From assembly GCA_963791325.1 (NCBI GenBank), contig CAWBRU010000018.1, positions 62,001 to 126,000 on the forward strand: 64,000 nt of DNA, in the 5' to 3' direction. This document shows positions 33,535 through 43,907 of this stretch, one piece after another; the first letter of the stretch is position 1; each line of letters starts with the position of its first letter. The notes beneath the pieces are model-generated. The model made no database searches and was not told the DNA's origin. It saw only the letters and a program-made list of their open reading frames with translations. The translations under genes and the position numbers were made by a program. This stretch comes from JBEVJK01 sp963791325 (GTDB lineage: Bacteria; Pseudomonadota; Alphaproteobacteria; Rhizobiales; Rhizobiaceae).

Positions 33535-35238
33535 ATGACTGTGCATGGCTGGCTGCAGATCCTGATCTTTTGCGGGCTGCTCACCCTTCTGGTCCGTCCG
33601 CTCGGCGGCTACCTCTCCCGCGTCTATGCCGGCAAGCGAACCATGCTTTCCGTCGTGCTCGCACCGGCCGAACGAGGGCTGCTGAGCGCGGCCGGCAGCG
33701 GCACGCGCAAGGAGCAGCACTGGATGGAGTATGCGGCAGCTTTGCTCGCCTTCAACCTGCTCGGCTTCGTCATTCTTTATCTGCTGCAACGGCTGCAAGG
33801 AGCGCTGCCGCTCAATCCGGACGGCATGGCGGGCGTTCCGGCGGCGCTGTCGTTCAACACGGCCGTGAGCTTCATCACCAACACCGACTGGCAGAACTAC
33901 GGCGGTGAGACGACCATGTCCTACCTCACCCAGATGGCCGGGCTGACAGTGCAGAACTTCGTCTCGGCCGCCACCGGCATGGCCATCGCGGTCGCCCTGA
34001 TCCGCGGCTTCGCCCGCGCCTCGGCCAAGTCGGTGGGCAATTTCTGGGTCGATCTGATCCGCTCGACATTCTATGTGCTCCTGCCGCTATGCGTGGTGCT
34101 GACGCTCGCCTATGTGGCGCTGGGCGTACCGCAGACCCTCGGCGGGGCGGTCGAGGCCACCACCTTGGAGGGCGGCAGGCAGACCATCGCAGTCGGGCCG
34201 GTCGCCTCGCAGCTCGCCATCAAGATGCTCGGCACCAATGGCGGCGGCTTCTTCAACGCCAATTCCGCCCACCCGTTCGAGAATCCCGGCGCGCTCGCCA
34301 ATCTCATCGAGATGCTGTCAATCTTTGCCATCGGCGCGGCGTTCACCAATCTGTTCGGCCGCATGGTCGGCGACGAGCGCCAGGGCTGGGCGCTGTTCGC
34401 GGCAATGGGCTTTCTGTTCCTCGCCGGCGTCACGGCCACCTACTGGGCGGAAGCCGCCGGCAATCCGGCCCTGCATGCGCTCGGCCTCGAAGGCGGCAAC
34501 ATGGAGGGCAAGGAGGTGCGCTTCGGCACCGCCCTTTCGGCGCTGTTTGCCGTCGTCACCACGGCGGCCTCGTGCGGCGCGGTCAATGCCATGCACGACA
34601 GCTTCACCGCGCTTGGCGGCATGGTCCCGCTGATCAACATGGAACTCGGCGAGGTGATCGTCGGCGGCGTCGGCGCCGGGCTCTACGGCGTCCTCTTGTT
34701 CGTCGTCGTCGCCATTTTCGTCGCCGGCCTGATGGTCGGCCGCACGCCCGAATATCTCGGCAAGAAGATCGAGGCCAAGGAGGTCAAGATGGCGATGCTG
34801 GCGATCCTGTCGCTGCCGTTCGGCATGCTGGCCTTCACCGCGCTCAGCGTGATGCTGCCCGAGGCGCTGGCCTCGATCGCCAATGCCGGCCCGCACGGCT
34901 TTACCGAGATCCTCTACGCCTACACCTCGGCTGCGGCCAACAACGGCTCGGCCTTTGCCGGCCTCTCCGGCAACACCGACTGGTACAATCTGACGCTCGG
35001 CGCGGTGATGCTGATCGGCCGCTTTCTGGTGATCGTGCCGGCGCTGGCGATTGCCGGCTCGCTCGCGGCCAAGAAGACGGTGCCGGCTTCGCTCGGCACG
35101 TTTCCGACGCATGGCGGGCTGTTCGTCGGGCTCATCGTCGGCGTCATCCTGATCGTCGGCGGTCTGACCTTTCTGCCGGCGCTGGCCCTCGGCCCGGTCG
35201 CCGAGCACCTGGCCATCGCTTCCGGAACGCGCTGGTGA
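33535..35238 (+). CDS. kdpA: K+-transporting ATPase subunit KdpA
   Basis: The 567-residue potassium channel-like subunit of the Kdp P-type ATPase, with about ten membrane segments. The four degenerate selectivity-filter regions are recognisable: SFNTAVSFITNTDWQNYGG, MLGTNGGGFFNANSAHPFEN, a third in TTAASCGAVNAM, and a fourth in TSAAANNGSAFAGLSGNT. This is the normal family length. KdpA binds and conducts K+ into the tunnel toward KdpB. It belongs to an intact kdpFABCDE operon. Confidence 0.95.
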   Translation: MTVHGWLQILIFCGLLTLLVRPLGGYLSRVYAGKRTMLSVVLAPAERGLLSAAGSGTRKEQHWMEYAAALLAFNLLGFVILYLLQRLQGALPLNPDGMAGVPAALSFNTAVSFITNTDWQNYGGETTMSYLTQMAGLTVQNFVSAATGMAIAVALIRGFARASAKSVGNFWVDLIRSTFYVLLPLCVVLTLAYVALGVPQTLGGAVEATTLEGGRQTIAVGPVASQLAIKMLGTNGGGFFNANSAHPFENPGALANLIEMLSIFAIGAAFTNLFGRMVGDERQGWALFAAMGFLFLAGVTATYWAEAAGNPALHALGLEGGNMEGKEVRFGTALSALFAVVTTAASCGAVNAMHDSFTALGGMVPLINMELGEVIVGGVGAGLYGVLLFVVVAIFVAGLMVGRTPEYLGKKIEAKEVKMAMLAILSLPFGMLAFTALSVMLPEALASIANAGPHGFTEILYAYTSAAANNGSAFAGLSGNTDWYNLTLGAVMLIGRFLVIVPALAIAGSLAAKKTVPASLGTFPTHGGLFVGLIVGVILIVGGLTFLPALALGPVAEHLAIASGTRW

Positions 35239-35283
35239 GCGGCGCTTCCCTGCTGCCAACCCGAGGATCTTTGGAACGAGACC

Positions 35284-37347
35284 ATGAGCAATACCCGCCA
35301 ATCCGCCAACGTGCTTGACCTCGGCATCATTTTCCCCGCCGTGGCGGCCGCCTTCACCAAGCTCGACCCACGCACGCTCGCCAGAAATCCGGTGATGTTC
35401 GTGGTGGCCATCGTCTCGGCGCTCAGCACCCTGCTGTTCGTCAAGGACGCGGTGCACGGTCATGCCAGCGGCTACGGCTTCAGCCTGCAGATCATCGTCT
35501 GGCTGTGGTTCACCGTGCTGTTCGCCAACTTCGCCGAGGCGGTCGCCGAGGGCCGCGGCAAGGCGCAAGCCGCCGCGCTGAGGCGTTCGCGGACCGACAC
35601 CACCGCCAAGCTGCTCGCCCCCGATGGCACCTCGAGCTATACGGTCGTGCCGGGCACAAGCCTCAAACTCGGCGATTTGGTGGTCGCTGAAGCGGGCGAC
35701 ATCATTCCCTCCGACGGCGAGGTGGTGGAGGGCGTCGCCTCGGTCAACGAAGCCGCGATCACGGGCGAGTCGGCGCCGGTGATCCGCGAGTCCGGCGGCG
35801 ACCGCTCGGCCGTGACCGGCGGCACCCAGGTGCTGTCGGACTGGATCCGCATCCGCATCACCGCTGCACCCGGCTCGACCTTCCTCGACCGCATGATCGG
35901 CCTCGTCGAAGGTGCCGAGCGCAAGAAGACGCCGAACGAGATCGCGCTCAACATTCTGCTTGCCGGCATGACGCTGATCTTCGTGCTGGCGGTCGCGACC
36001 ATCCCGAGCTTTGCCGCCTATGCCGGCGGGACCGTGCCGATCGTCGTCTTGGTGGCGCTGTTCGTCACCCTCATTCCCACCACCATCGGCGCGCTGCTGT
36101 CGGCCATCGGCATCGCCGGCATGGACCGGCTGGTGCGCTTCAACGTGCTGGCGATGTCGGGCCGCGCCGTCGAGGCGGCCGGCGATGTCGACACGCTGCT
36201 TCTCGACAAGACCGGCACGATCACGCTCGGCAACCGTCAGGCCGCGGCCTTCCTGCCGCTCGCCGGGGTCGGCGCGCAGGAGCTCGCCGACGCCGCACAG
36301 CTGGCCTCGCTCGCCGACGAGACCCCCGAGGGGCGCTCGATCGTGGTGCTCGCCAAGGAAAAGTACCAGCTGCGCGAACGCGACATGCGCGCTCTTCACG
36401 CGAGCTTCGTGCCGTTCTCGGCCCGCACCCGGATGAGCGGCGTCGACATCGACGGCAGCGCGGTCCGCAAGGGTGCGATCGAGGCGATCCTCGCCTATGT
36501 CGGCCCCGCGGTCGGCCGGTCCGGCACTGAGGCGGTACGCGAAATACGCGCCGTCGCTGACACGGTCGCCAAGGACGGCGGCACGCCGCTGGCGGTGGCA
36601 CGCGACGGGCGGCTGCTCGGCGTGGTTCACCTGAAGGACACCGTCAAGGGCGGCATCCGCGAGCGCTTCGCGGAGCTCAGGCGCATGGGTATCCGCACCG
36701 TGATGATCACTGGCGACAATCCGATGACCGCGGCGGCAATCGCGGCCGAGGCCGGCGTCGACGACTTCCTCGCCGAAGCCACCCCGGAGAACAAGCTCGA
36801 GCTCATCCGCGCCGAGCAGGCCCAGGGCAAGCTCGTGGCGATGTGCGGCGACGGCACCAACGATGCGCCAGCGCTGGCGCAGGCCGACGTCGGCGTCGCC
36901 ATGAACACCGGCACCATGGCCGCGCGCGAAGCCGGCAACATGGTCGACCTCGACAGCGATCCGACCAAGCTGATCGAGATCGTCGAGATCGGCAAGCAGC
37001 TGCTGATGACGCGCGGCGCCTTGACCACATTCTCGATCGCCAACGACATCGCCAAATATTTCGCCATCATCCCGGCGATGTTCATCGCCTTCTATCCGCA
37101 GCTCGGGGTGCTCAATGTGATGGGGCTGGCAACGCCGCAATCGGCGATCCTTTCGGCGATCATTTTCAACGCCCTGATCATCGTTGCGCTGATCCCGCTG
37201 GCGCTGCGCGGCGTCACCTACCGGGCGGTCGGCGCGGCCGCGCTGCTGCGGCGCAACCTCTTGGTCTACGGCCTCGGCGGCATCCTGGTGCCGTTTGCCG
37301 GGATCAAGCTCATCGATCTCGCCGTCTCCGCGCTCGGCCTGGCCTAA
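35284..37347 (+). CDS. kdpB: K+-transporting ATPase subunit KdpB
   Basis: The 687-residue catalytic P-type ATPase subunit. The phosphorylated aspartate is D308 in LLLDKTGTITLGNR. The TGES motif of the actuator domain is AAITGESAPVI. Nucleotide-binding and hinge motifs are KGAIEAILAYVG, VMITGDNPMTAAAIA and MCGDGTNDAPALAQADVG. It hydrolyses ATP to drive K+ import through KdpA. The gap to kdpA is 45 bases. Confidence 0.96.
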   Translation: MSNTRQSANVLDLGIIFPAVAAAFTKLDPRTLARNPVMFVVAIVSALSTLLFVKDAVHGHASGYGFSLQIIVWLWFTVLFANFAEAVAEGRGKAQAAALRRSRTDTTAKLLAPDGTSSYTVVPGTSLKLGDLVVAEAGDIIPSDGEVVEGVASVNEAAITGESAPVIRESGGDRSAVTGGTQVLSDWIRIRITAAPGSTFLDRMIGLVEGAERKKTPNEIALNILLAGMTLIFVLAVATIPSFAAYAGGTVPIVVLVALFVTLIPTTIGALLSAIGIAGMDRLVRFNVLAMSGRAVEAAGDVDTLLLDKTGTITLGNRQAAAFLPLAGVGAQELADAAQLASLADETPEGRSIVVLAKEKYQLRERDMRALHASFVPFSARTRMSGVDIDGSAVRKGAIEAILAYVGPAVGRSGTEAVREIRAVADTVAKDGGTPLAVARDGRLLGVVHLKDTVKGGIRERFAELRRMGIRTVMITGDNPMTAAAIAAEAGVDDFLAEATPENKLELIRAEQAQGKLVAMCGDGTNDAPALAQADVGVAMNTGTMAAREAGNMVDLDSDPTKLIEIVEIGKQLLMTRGALTTFSIANDIAKYFAIIPAMFIAFYPQLGVLNVMGLATPQSAILSAIIFNALIIVALIPLALRGVTYRAVGAAALLRRNLLVYGLGGILVPFAGIKLIDLAVSALGLA

Positions 37348-37360
37348 GGAGGCACTTCCA

Positions 37361-37984
37361 ATGCTCAAGCAGCTGCGCCCCGCCCTGGTGATGATCGTCG
37401 CGCTGACGCTGATCACCGGGCTCGTCTATCCGCTCGCCATGACCGGGCTTGCGCAGATACTGTTCCCGCGCCAGGCGAACGGCAGCCTGATCAGGGCCGG
37501 CGACGGCCATGTCATCGGCTCGCGCCTGATCGGCCAGAATTTTGCCGGCGACCGCTACTTTCACGGTCGCCCCTCGATGACCTTGGGGCCGGATCCCGCC
37601 GACCCTGCCAAGACCGGCATTGCTCCCTACAATGCCGCCAACTCGATGGGCTCCAATGCCGGGCCGGGCAGCGCCGCACTGATCGCGCGGGTCGCCGGCG
37701 ATGTCGAGCAGCTGAAGGCCGAGAACCCCGGCGTGGCGGTGCCGATCGATCTGGTGACCTCGACCGGCAGCGGGCTCGACCCGCATATCAGCCCCGCCGC
37801 AGCCCTGTTTCAGGTGCCGCGCGTCGCCAGGGCGCGCGGGCTGACGGAAGACCGCTTGCGCGCCTTGGTCGAAGCGAAGACCCAGCCGCCGCTGCTGGGC
37901 CTCCTCGGTGAGCCTGTGGTAAATGTACTGGCTCTCAATCTCAGCCTCGACGGTCTTGCCGCAGGCACGGCGTCGGCCAAGTAG
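37361..37984 (+). CDS. kdpC: K+-transporting ATPase subunit KdpC
   Basis: The 207-residue KdpC subunit with one N-terminal membrane helix (ALVMIVALTLITGLVYPLAM) and a periplasmic domain. Conserved motifs are GSRLIGQNFAGDRYFHGRPS, PVDLVTSTGSGLDPHISP in its variant form IDLVTSTGSGLDPHISPAAA, and LGLLGEPVVNVLALN. AAGGAGG lies before the ATG. KdpC supports the complex and raises its affinity for K+. Confidence 0.95.
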   Translation: MLKQLRPALVMIVALTLITGLVYPLAMTGLAQILFPRQANGSLIRAGDGHVIGSRLIGQNFAGDRYFHGRPSMTLGPDPADPAKTGIAPYNAANSMGSNAGPGSAALIARVAGDVEQLKAENPGVAVPIDLVTSTGSGLDPHISPAAALFQVPRVARARGLTEDRLRALVEAKTQPPLLGLLGEPVVNVLALNLSLDGLAAGTASAK

Positions 37985-38026
37985 CAGGATGTTCTTTTTC
38001 GTATGATGATGGGCCGAGGCCGATCG

Positions 38027-40720
38027 ATGGACGACGACGCCGACCGGCGTCCGTTGCCCGATGCCTTGCTCGAGAGCGCCGGGCGCGAGGGCCGGGGCAG
38101 GCTGCGGATCTTCCTGGGCGCGGCGCCCGGCGTCGGCAAGACCTATGAAATGCTGCTCGCCGGGCGGGCACGCAAGGCCGAGGGCGTCGATGTCGTCGTC
38201 GGTGTGGTCGAGACGCACGGGCGCAAGGAGACCGAAGGCCTCGTTGCCGGGCTGGAGGTGCTGCCGCCGGTGACGGTCGCCTACAAAGGCCGGACGCTGC
38301 AGGAAATGGACCTGGACGGCATTCTGGAGCGGCGGCCGCAGCTCGTTCTGGTCGACGAGCTCGCCCACACCAACGCGCCGGGAAGCCGCCACCCGAAGCG
38401 CTATTTGGACGTCGAGGAACTGCTCGGCGCGGCGATCGACGTCTATACGACCGTCAACATCCAGCATGTCGAGAGCCTGAACGACGTGGTCGCCCAGATT
38501 ACCCGCGTGCGGGTCAAGGAGACGGTGCCAGATTCCATCATCGACCGCGCCGCGGACATCGAGGTCATCGATCTGACGCCCGGCGACCTGATCGAGCGGC
38601 TGAAGCAAGGCAAGGTGTACCTGCCGGCGACCGCCAAGGCGGCGGTCGAGCATTATTTCTCGCCCGGCAACCTGACGGCGCTGCGCGAGCTGGCGCTGCG
38701 GCGTACCGCCCAGCGCGTCGACGAGCAGCTGCTCAGCCACATGCAGGAGCATGCCATCGCCGGTCCCTGGCCAGCGGGCGACCGCGTCCTAGTTTGCGTC
38801 GATTCGGGGCCGCGGTCGCCGGCGCTGATCCGTTATGCGCGGCGACTGGCCGAGCGGCTGCGGGCACCGCTCTGGGCAGTGACCGTCGAGACGCCGGCCA
38901 GCATCCGGCTGGACGCCGCCGCACGCGACCGGCTGGCCTCGGCGCTGCGCTTTGCCGAGACGCTGGACGCCCAGTCCGTGACCCTGCCCGGCCGCAACGT
39001 GGCCGAAGAGGTGATGCGCTATGCACGCGCACACAACGCCACCCACATCGTCATCGGCCGGTCGGACAAGCCGCGCTGGCGCGAATGGCTTTTCGGCTCG
39101 GCCGCGCACGACCTGATCCGTATCGCCGGCGATGTCAGCGTCCACGTCATCTCCGGCCGCGACAGTGCCGCTCCGGAGCAGAAAGGCTCGATTGCGCTCG
39201 CCAGTGACCCCGATGCTTCGCCGGCACCCTATCTGCTCAGCCTGGTGATCGTCGCAGCGGCGCTGGTCTGCGGGATTGCGCTCAGGCGATTGCTCGACGT
39301 CGACAATATCGGCATCGTGTTCCTGATGGGGGTGCTGACCAGCGCGCTCTGGTACGGCCTGTGGCCGGCGATCTTCACCTCCGCCGTCAGCGCGCTTGCC
39401 TTCAATTTCTTCTTTCTGCCGCCGCTGCACACCCTGACGCTGGGCAGCGCCGAGAGCGTCGTCACCTTCATCTTTTTCCTGATCGTCGCCGCGATCGCCA
39501 GCAACCTGACCGCCCGGGTGCGGGCGCAGGCGGTCGCAGCACGCACGCGTGCCCGCACCACGGAAGACCTCTATCTGTTCAGCAAGAAACTTGCCGGCGC
39601 CGCCGCGCTCGACGACGTCCTCTGGGCGACCGCCTTCCAGATGGCTTCCATGCTCAAGGTGCGGGTGGTGCTGCTGATGCCGGACGACCAATCGCTGGCG
39701 GTGAAGGCCGGCTATCCGCCGGAAGACACGCTCGATCCGGCCGACCTCGCGGCAGCGCGATGGGCGTGGGAAAACAACCGGCCGGCCGGACGCGGCGCCG
39801 ACACGCTGCCGGGCGCGCGCCGGCTGTTCCTGCCGATGCGCACGGCCAGCGGCGCGATCGGTGTCGCCGGCATCGACGACGACCGGCAAGGACCGCTGCT
39901 GACGCCGGAAGGGCGCCGGCTGATGGACGCCTTGATCGACCAGGCGGCGCTGGCGATCGAGCGGGTCAAGCTGGTCGAAGACCTGGACAACGCCAAGCTC
40001 GCGGCCGAGGCCGACCGGTTGCGGTCGGCCTTGCTGACCTCGATTTCGCATGATCTGCGCACGCCGCTCGCCTCGATCATCGGCGCGGCAAGCACGATCA
40101 GCGACCTCTCCGAGGCGCTCGACGATGAAGCCAAGCGCGACATGGTGGCGACCATTCTGGAGGAATCGGAACGCCTCAACCGGTTCATCGCCAATCTGCT
40201 CGACATGACCAAGCTGGAATCGGGCGCCATCCAGCCGAATTTCAGCTTGAACGACGTCGACGACCTCGTCGCCACCGCTGCGGCCCGGGTCCGGAACCTG
40301 CTCGCCAGCCACCGTCTCGAGGTTGCGGTGCCGGCAGGCCTGCCGGCCATCCGCGTCGATCCGGTGCTGTTCGAGCAGGTGCTGTTCAATCTGCTCGACA
40401 ATGCGGCCAAATATGCCGATCCCGACACCACGATCCGGATCGCCGCAAGGGCCGAGGGCGGTGCGATGACGATCGAGGTCCTGGACGAGGGCCCCGGCAT
40501 CCCGCCGCCGGATCTGGAACGGGTGTTCGGCAAGTTCACGCGGCTGGACAAGGGCGACAGCGTGCGGCCCGGCACCGGGCTCGGCCTGGCCATCTGCCGC
40601 GGCTTCGTCGAGGCGATGGGCGGGACGATCCTGGCCGGCAACCGGGCCGACCGGCCGGGCGCGGTGTTCACCATTCGCCTGCCGCTCGACGGCCAGGCCG
40701 AGGAGATCGCGCTGCCATGA
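38027..40720 (+). CDS. kdpD: Osmosensitive K+ channel sensor kinase KdpD
   Basis: An 897-residue sensor kinase. The N-terminal KdpD domain carries Walker A FLGAAPGVGKTYEML and the Walker-B-like LVLVDELAHTNAPGSRHPKR. A universal-stress-protein-like domain follows (RVLVCVDSGPRSPALIRYAR). Four membrane segments lie near residues 400-500, followed by a GAF-like domain. The kinase core has SISHDLRTPLASIIGAA, the N-box LLDNAAKYAD, DEGPGIPP and GTGLGLAICRG. The start at 38027 has GAGG seven bases upstream; an alternative ATG at 38003 adds eight residues. kdpE overlaps its stop by ATGA. Confidence 0.94.
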   Translation: MDDDADRRPLPDALLESAGREGRGRLRIFLGAAPGVGKTYEMLLAGRARKAEGVDVVVGVVETHGRKETEGLVAGLEVLPPVTVAYKGRTLQEMDLDGILERRPQLVLVDELAHTNAPGSRHPKRYLDVEELLGAAIDVYTTVNIQHVESLNDVVAQITRVRVKETVPDSIIDRAADIEVIDLTPGDLIERLKQGKVYLPATAKAAVEHYFSPGNLTALRELALRRTAQRVDEQLLSHMQEHAIAGPWPAGDRVLVCVDSGPRSPALIRYARRLAERLRAPLWAVTVETPASIRLDAAARDRLASALRFAETLDAQSVTLPGRNVAEEVMRYARAHNATHIVIGRSDKPRWREWLFGSAAHDLIRIAGDVSVHVISGRDSAAPEQKGSIALASDPDASPAPYLLSLVIVAAALVCGIALRRLLDVDNIGIVFLMGVLTSALWYGLWPAIFTSAVSALAFNFFFLPPLHTLTLGSAESVVTFIFFLIVAAIASNLTARVRAQAVAARTRARTTEDLYLFSKKLAGAAALDDVLWATAFQMASMLKVRVVLLMPDDQSLAVKAGYPPEDTLDPADLAAARWAWENNRPAGRGADTLPGARRLFLPMRTASGAIGVAGIDDDRQGPLLTPEGRRLMDALIDQAALAIERVKLVEDLDNAKLAAEADRLRSALLTSISHDLRTPLASIIGAASTISDLSEALDDEAKRDMVATILEESERLNRFIANLLDMTKLESGAIQPNFSLNDVDDLVATAAARVRNLLASHRLEVAVPAGLPAIRVDPVLFEQVLFNLLDNAAKYADPDTTIRIAARAEGGAMTIEVLDEGPGIPPPDLERVFGKFTRLDKGDSVRPGTGLGLAICRGFVEAMGGTILAGNRADRPGAVFTIRLPLDGQAEEIALP

Positions 40721-41409
40721 CAGGGGCGCCGGTCAAGATCCTGGTCGTCGACGACGAGCCGCCGATCCGCCGGCTGCTCAGGGTGGGGCTCGGTGCGCAG
40801 GGCTACGCGGTGGTCGAAGCCTCGAACGGCAAACTGGCGCTCGACCGGATGACCAGCGACAAGCCGGATCTGGTCGTGCTCGACTTGGGCCTGCCCGACA
40901 TTCCGGGCCAAAGGCTGCTCCAGACCTGGCGCGAGGCCGGCGAGACCGTGCCGATCCTGATCCTGTCCAGCCGCACCGACGAGACCGGCATCGTCGACGC
41001 GCTCGAACTCGGCGCCGACGACTATGTGACCAAGCCGTTCGGGGTCAACGAGCTTTCCGCCCGCATCCGGGTGGCGCTCCGCCACCGGCTGCAGCAGCAG
41101 GGCGAGCGCCAGATCTTCCGTGCCGGGGCGCTGTCGGTCGATCTCGTGCGGCGGATCGTCAAGGTCGGCGAAGCGGAGGTGCGGCTGTCGCCGAAGGAGT
41201 ATGAAATCCTGCGGGTGCTGGTCCAGCATGCCGGCAAGGTGCTGACGCACAATTTCCTCCTGCGGCAGGTGTGGGGGGCGGGCGGTGATCCGCAATATCT
41301 GCGGGTCTATGTCGGCCATCTGCGCCACAAGATCGAGCCCAATCCCGAGCAGCCGCGCTACATCCGGACCGAAACCGGGGTCGGCTACCGCCTCGTCGCG
41401 CCGGACTGA
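40717..41409 (+). CDS. kdpE: Two-component response regulator KdpE
   Basis: A 230-residue OmpR/PhoB-type regulator. The receiver domain has ILVVDDEPPIRRLL, the phosphoacceptor aspartate in LVVLDLGLPDIPG and the lysine in DYVTKPFGVNEL. The winged helix contains RLSPKEYEILRVLVQHAGKV and the DNA-contact region QYLRVYVGHLRHKIEPNP, ending RTETGVGYRLVAPD. It activates kdp transcription after phosphorylation by KdpD. The start overlaps the kdpD stop. Confidence 0.95.
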   Translation: MTGAPVKILVVDDEPPIRRLLRVGLGAQGYAVVEASNGKLALDRMTSDKPDLVVLDLGLPDIPGQRLLQTWREAGETVPILILSSRTDETGIVDALELGADDYVTKPFGVNELSARIRVALRHRLQQQGERQIFRAGALSVDLVRRIVKVGEAEVRLSPKEYEILRVLVQHAGKVLTHNFLLRQVWGAGGDPQYLRVYVGHLRHKIEPNPEQPRYIRTETGVGYRLVAPD

Positions 41410-41599
41410 GCCCGGACGTCAGGCCGCCCGCGACCTTGGCTGGGCAGCCACGCGCCGGGGCCGGCGCGCCTCCACCGCAATCGCTTGCCGCCGCTGCAAC
41501 CATTTTTTCCCGCAGGCCCTTGCGCCGCAATTCCAGGTTGATAGAACAAGGCAGGGCACATATTCGTTGCGAGGCGTGCGCCCGAACCGGTGGCGGATA

Positions 41600-42241
41600 A
41601 TGGCGCAGGAGCTGGGGCAGGGCCGGGACATCAGGCGCGCGATCCTGGACGCCGCGCGCAAGGTCTTCGCCGCCTACGGATTTTATGGAGCCACCACGCG
41701 CCTGATCGCCGAAACAGCCAATGTGAACGTTGCCATGATCCACTATCATTTCGACAGCAAGGAGCAGCTCTATCGGGTGGTGCTGCGCGAGCAGGCCGAA
41801 CAGTATTGCGGGGCGGCGCTCGAGCGCCTCGCAGCGGCAGCGGATGGGCCCCGCGCCGCCGCGCTCGAAGCGGTGCTTGCGGCGCTGCTCCTGCCGCTGC
41901 TCGAGATTGCTCGTGCCGACCTCGAGCGGGCAAGGAACGTGGTCTGCCTCGCCAACCAGCTGTCTTATGCCGCCGATCCATGGTCGGAGGCGATGATGAA
42001 CGAGCTGTTCGATAGTTTCGGCGCCCGCTTCGTCGACGCGTTTGCCAGGGCCATTCCGGGGCTCGGCCACAGCGACGCGGTTTGGGCCTACCTCTTTGCG
42101 CTGGTGCTCTGCGGCGACGCCTTGATGCTCGCCGGCACCAGCCAAGCCGAGATCGCCGCCGGCAACGGCCTCGAGGCATCGTTCGCGAGGACGCTCAAGG
42201 TGCTCGAAGCAGGCATAAGGTCGTTGTCGAAGCCGAGCTGA
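41600..42241 (+). CDS. TetR/AcrR-family regulator
   Basis: A 213-residue TetR-type regulator. The DNA-binding domain is clear: ILDAARKVFAAYGFYGATTR, then IAETANVNVAMIHYHFDSKE and QLYRVVLREQ. The C-terminal ligand domain resembles the CerR/YbiH group but is not diagnostic. The ATG at 41600 begins just before the helix-turn-helix domain. It is convergent with the peptide transporter operon, with its stop 21 bases from the last ATPase gene. Its target genes are not evident. Confidence 0.85.
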   Translation: MAQELGQGRDIRRAILDAARKVFAAYGFYGATTRLIAETANVNVAMIHYHFDSKEQLYRVVLREQAEQYCGAALERLAAAADGPRAAALEAVLAALLLPLLEIARADLERARNVVCLANQLSYAADPWSEAMMNELFDSFGARFVDAFARAIPGLGHSDAVWAYLFALVLCGDALMLAGTSQAEIAAGNGLEASFARTLKVLEAGIRSLSKPS

Positions 42242-42261
42242 CGCCGGCCCCTGCCCGGCTG

Positions 42262-43063
42262 TCAGGTGACGAGCGGATCCGATGTGGCGGGAAAGCCCGG
42301 CGCCCCCAGGTCGCCGCCGCGGCTGAAGCCGACGCTCGCCTGCATCAGCGCCCGCGTGTAGCCGTCGCGCACGCGGTGGGCGGCGAGGTCCGCCGCCGTC
42401 AGCCGTTCGACCTCGCGGCCATGGCGCATGACCATCAGCTCTCGGCACATATGGGTGACCACGGCGAGATCGTGGCTGACCAGCAGAAACGTCAGCCGGT
42501 GATCGCGGCGCACCTGCTCGAGCAAATTGAGCACCTCGGCCTGCACCGAGGCGTCGAGCGCCGACGTCGGCTCGTCCAGCAGCAGGATCGACGGCTCCAG
42601 GATCAGTGCTCGCGCGATCGCCACGCGCTGCCGCTGGCCGCCGGAAAGCTGGTGCGGATAGCGGAAGCGGAAGCCGCTGCCCAGGCCGACCTCGTCGAGC
42701 GCGCGGCCGATGCGGCTGTCGCGCTCGCCGAGGCCGTGGATGATCAGCGGCTCCTGCAGCAGACGGTCGACGGTCTGGCGCGGATGAAGCGAGCCGTAGG
42801 GGTCCTGGAAAACCATCTGCACGTTTCGGTAGAACGCCTTCGGACGTGGCTGGCTGACCGGCCTGGCCATCGACCGAGATCGTCCCCCGCGCGACCGGGG
42901 CGAGCCCGGCGACGGCGCGCAGCAGGGTCGATTTGCCCGAGCCGGATTCGCCGACCAGGCCGAACGACTCGCCCGGTTTCCACCTCGAGGCTGACGCCGT
43001 CGAGGGCCGGATAGCCGTCATAGACTGACGCTGAGATCGCTGACCGACGAAAGCGGTGCTCAC
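42262..43063 (-). pseudogene. Peptide ABC transporter ATPase (DppF/OppF type), frameshifted
   Basis: The second ATPase of the dipeptide/oligopeptide transporter. The C-terminal 200 residues are in one frame: QMVFQDPYGSLHPRQTVDRL (Q-loop), signature HQLSGGQRQRVAIARAL, Walker B SILLLDEPTSALD and switch LLVSHDLAVVTHM. The N-terminal part, with Walker A LVGESGSGKSTLLRAVAGL, is broken up by several single-base indels between about 42840 and 43040. The probable start is GTG at 43063, overlapping the stop of the first ATPase. Confidence 0.8.
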
Positions 43064-43907
43064 GCCGCCCACTCCGCCTTGCGCGTCGAGCAGCCGGCAG
43101 CGGATGCCGGTCTGGCGCCGATCTTGGGCATGCAGTTCAGCAGGCCCTGCGTATAGGGGTGGCGCGCATCGCCGAGATCCGTCGCCGGCGATCTGCTCGA
43201 CGATCTTGCCGGCATACATGACGAGCACGCGGTCGCAGAAGGAGGACACCAGGCGCAGATCGTGCGAAATGAAGATCAGCCCCATGCCGCGCTCGCGCGA
43301 CCAGCCGGTCGAGGATGCGCAGCACGTCGAGCTGCACGGTGACGTCGAGCGCCGAGGTCGGCTCGTCGGCGATCAGCAGCTCGGGCTCGGCGATCAGCAT
43401 CATGGCGATCATCGCCCGCTGGCCCATGCCGCCCGACACTTCGTGCGGGTAGAGGTCGAAGACGCGCTCGGGATCGCGGATCTGCACCGCCTCCAGCATC
43501 TCCAGGGCGCCCGGTCGCGCGCCTCGCGGCGTGCCGACCGCGTCGATGCGCGCGCAGCGTCTCGACGATCTGGCGTCCGACCGTCATCACCGGATCGAGC
43601 GAGTATTTCGGATCCTGCAGGATCATGGCGATGCGGCTGCCGCGCAGCGCACGCCGCATCGCGCGGCGTTGGCCGCGAGCAGGTCGATGCCGTCGAAGTC
43701 GAGCTGCTCGGCGCTCACCTCGGCCTGCCGGGGCGTCAGGCCGAGGATGGCGCGTCCGGTCTGCGACTTGCCCGAGCCGGATTCGCCGACGATGCCCAGC
43801 CGCTCGCGCCCGAGCGCGAAGGAGATGCCGCGCACCGCTTCGATCGATGCCGGTGCGCGCTCGGAAAGCTGATGCGCAGGTCCTCGACGGTCAGAAGCGC
43901 GCGTCAT
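43060..43907 (-). pseudogene. Peptide ABC transporter ATPase (DppD/OppD type), frameshifted
   Basis: The first ATPase of the peptide transporter. Recognisable parts in different frames are Walker A LGIVGESGSGKSQTGRAILG, the Q-loop RIAMILQDPKYSLDPVMTVG, signature HEVSGGMGQRAMIAMML, Walker B LLIADEPTSALDVTVQ and switch MGLIFISHDLRLVSSFCDRV. Indels lie near 43895 and 43870 (compensating), around 43660, 43540, 43300 and 43180. The start at 43907 overlaps the stop of the second permease. Motifs are all intact apart from the frame breaks. Confidence 0.8.

Noticed and set aside
34318..37416. A 1032-codon open frame on the minus strand, antisense to kdpA and kdpB
   Set aside because: It is the mirror of two clearly conserved genes. 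Its composition (His, Asp, Arg, Gln rich) is typical of an antisense shadow in GC-rich DNA.
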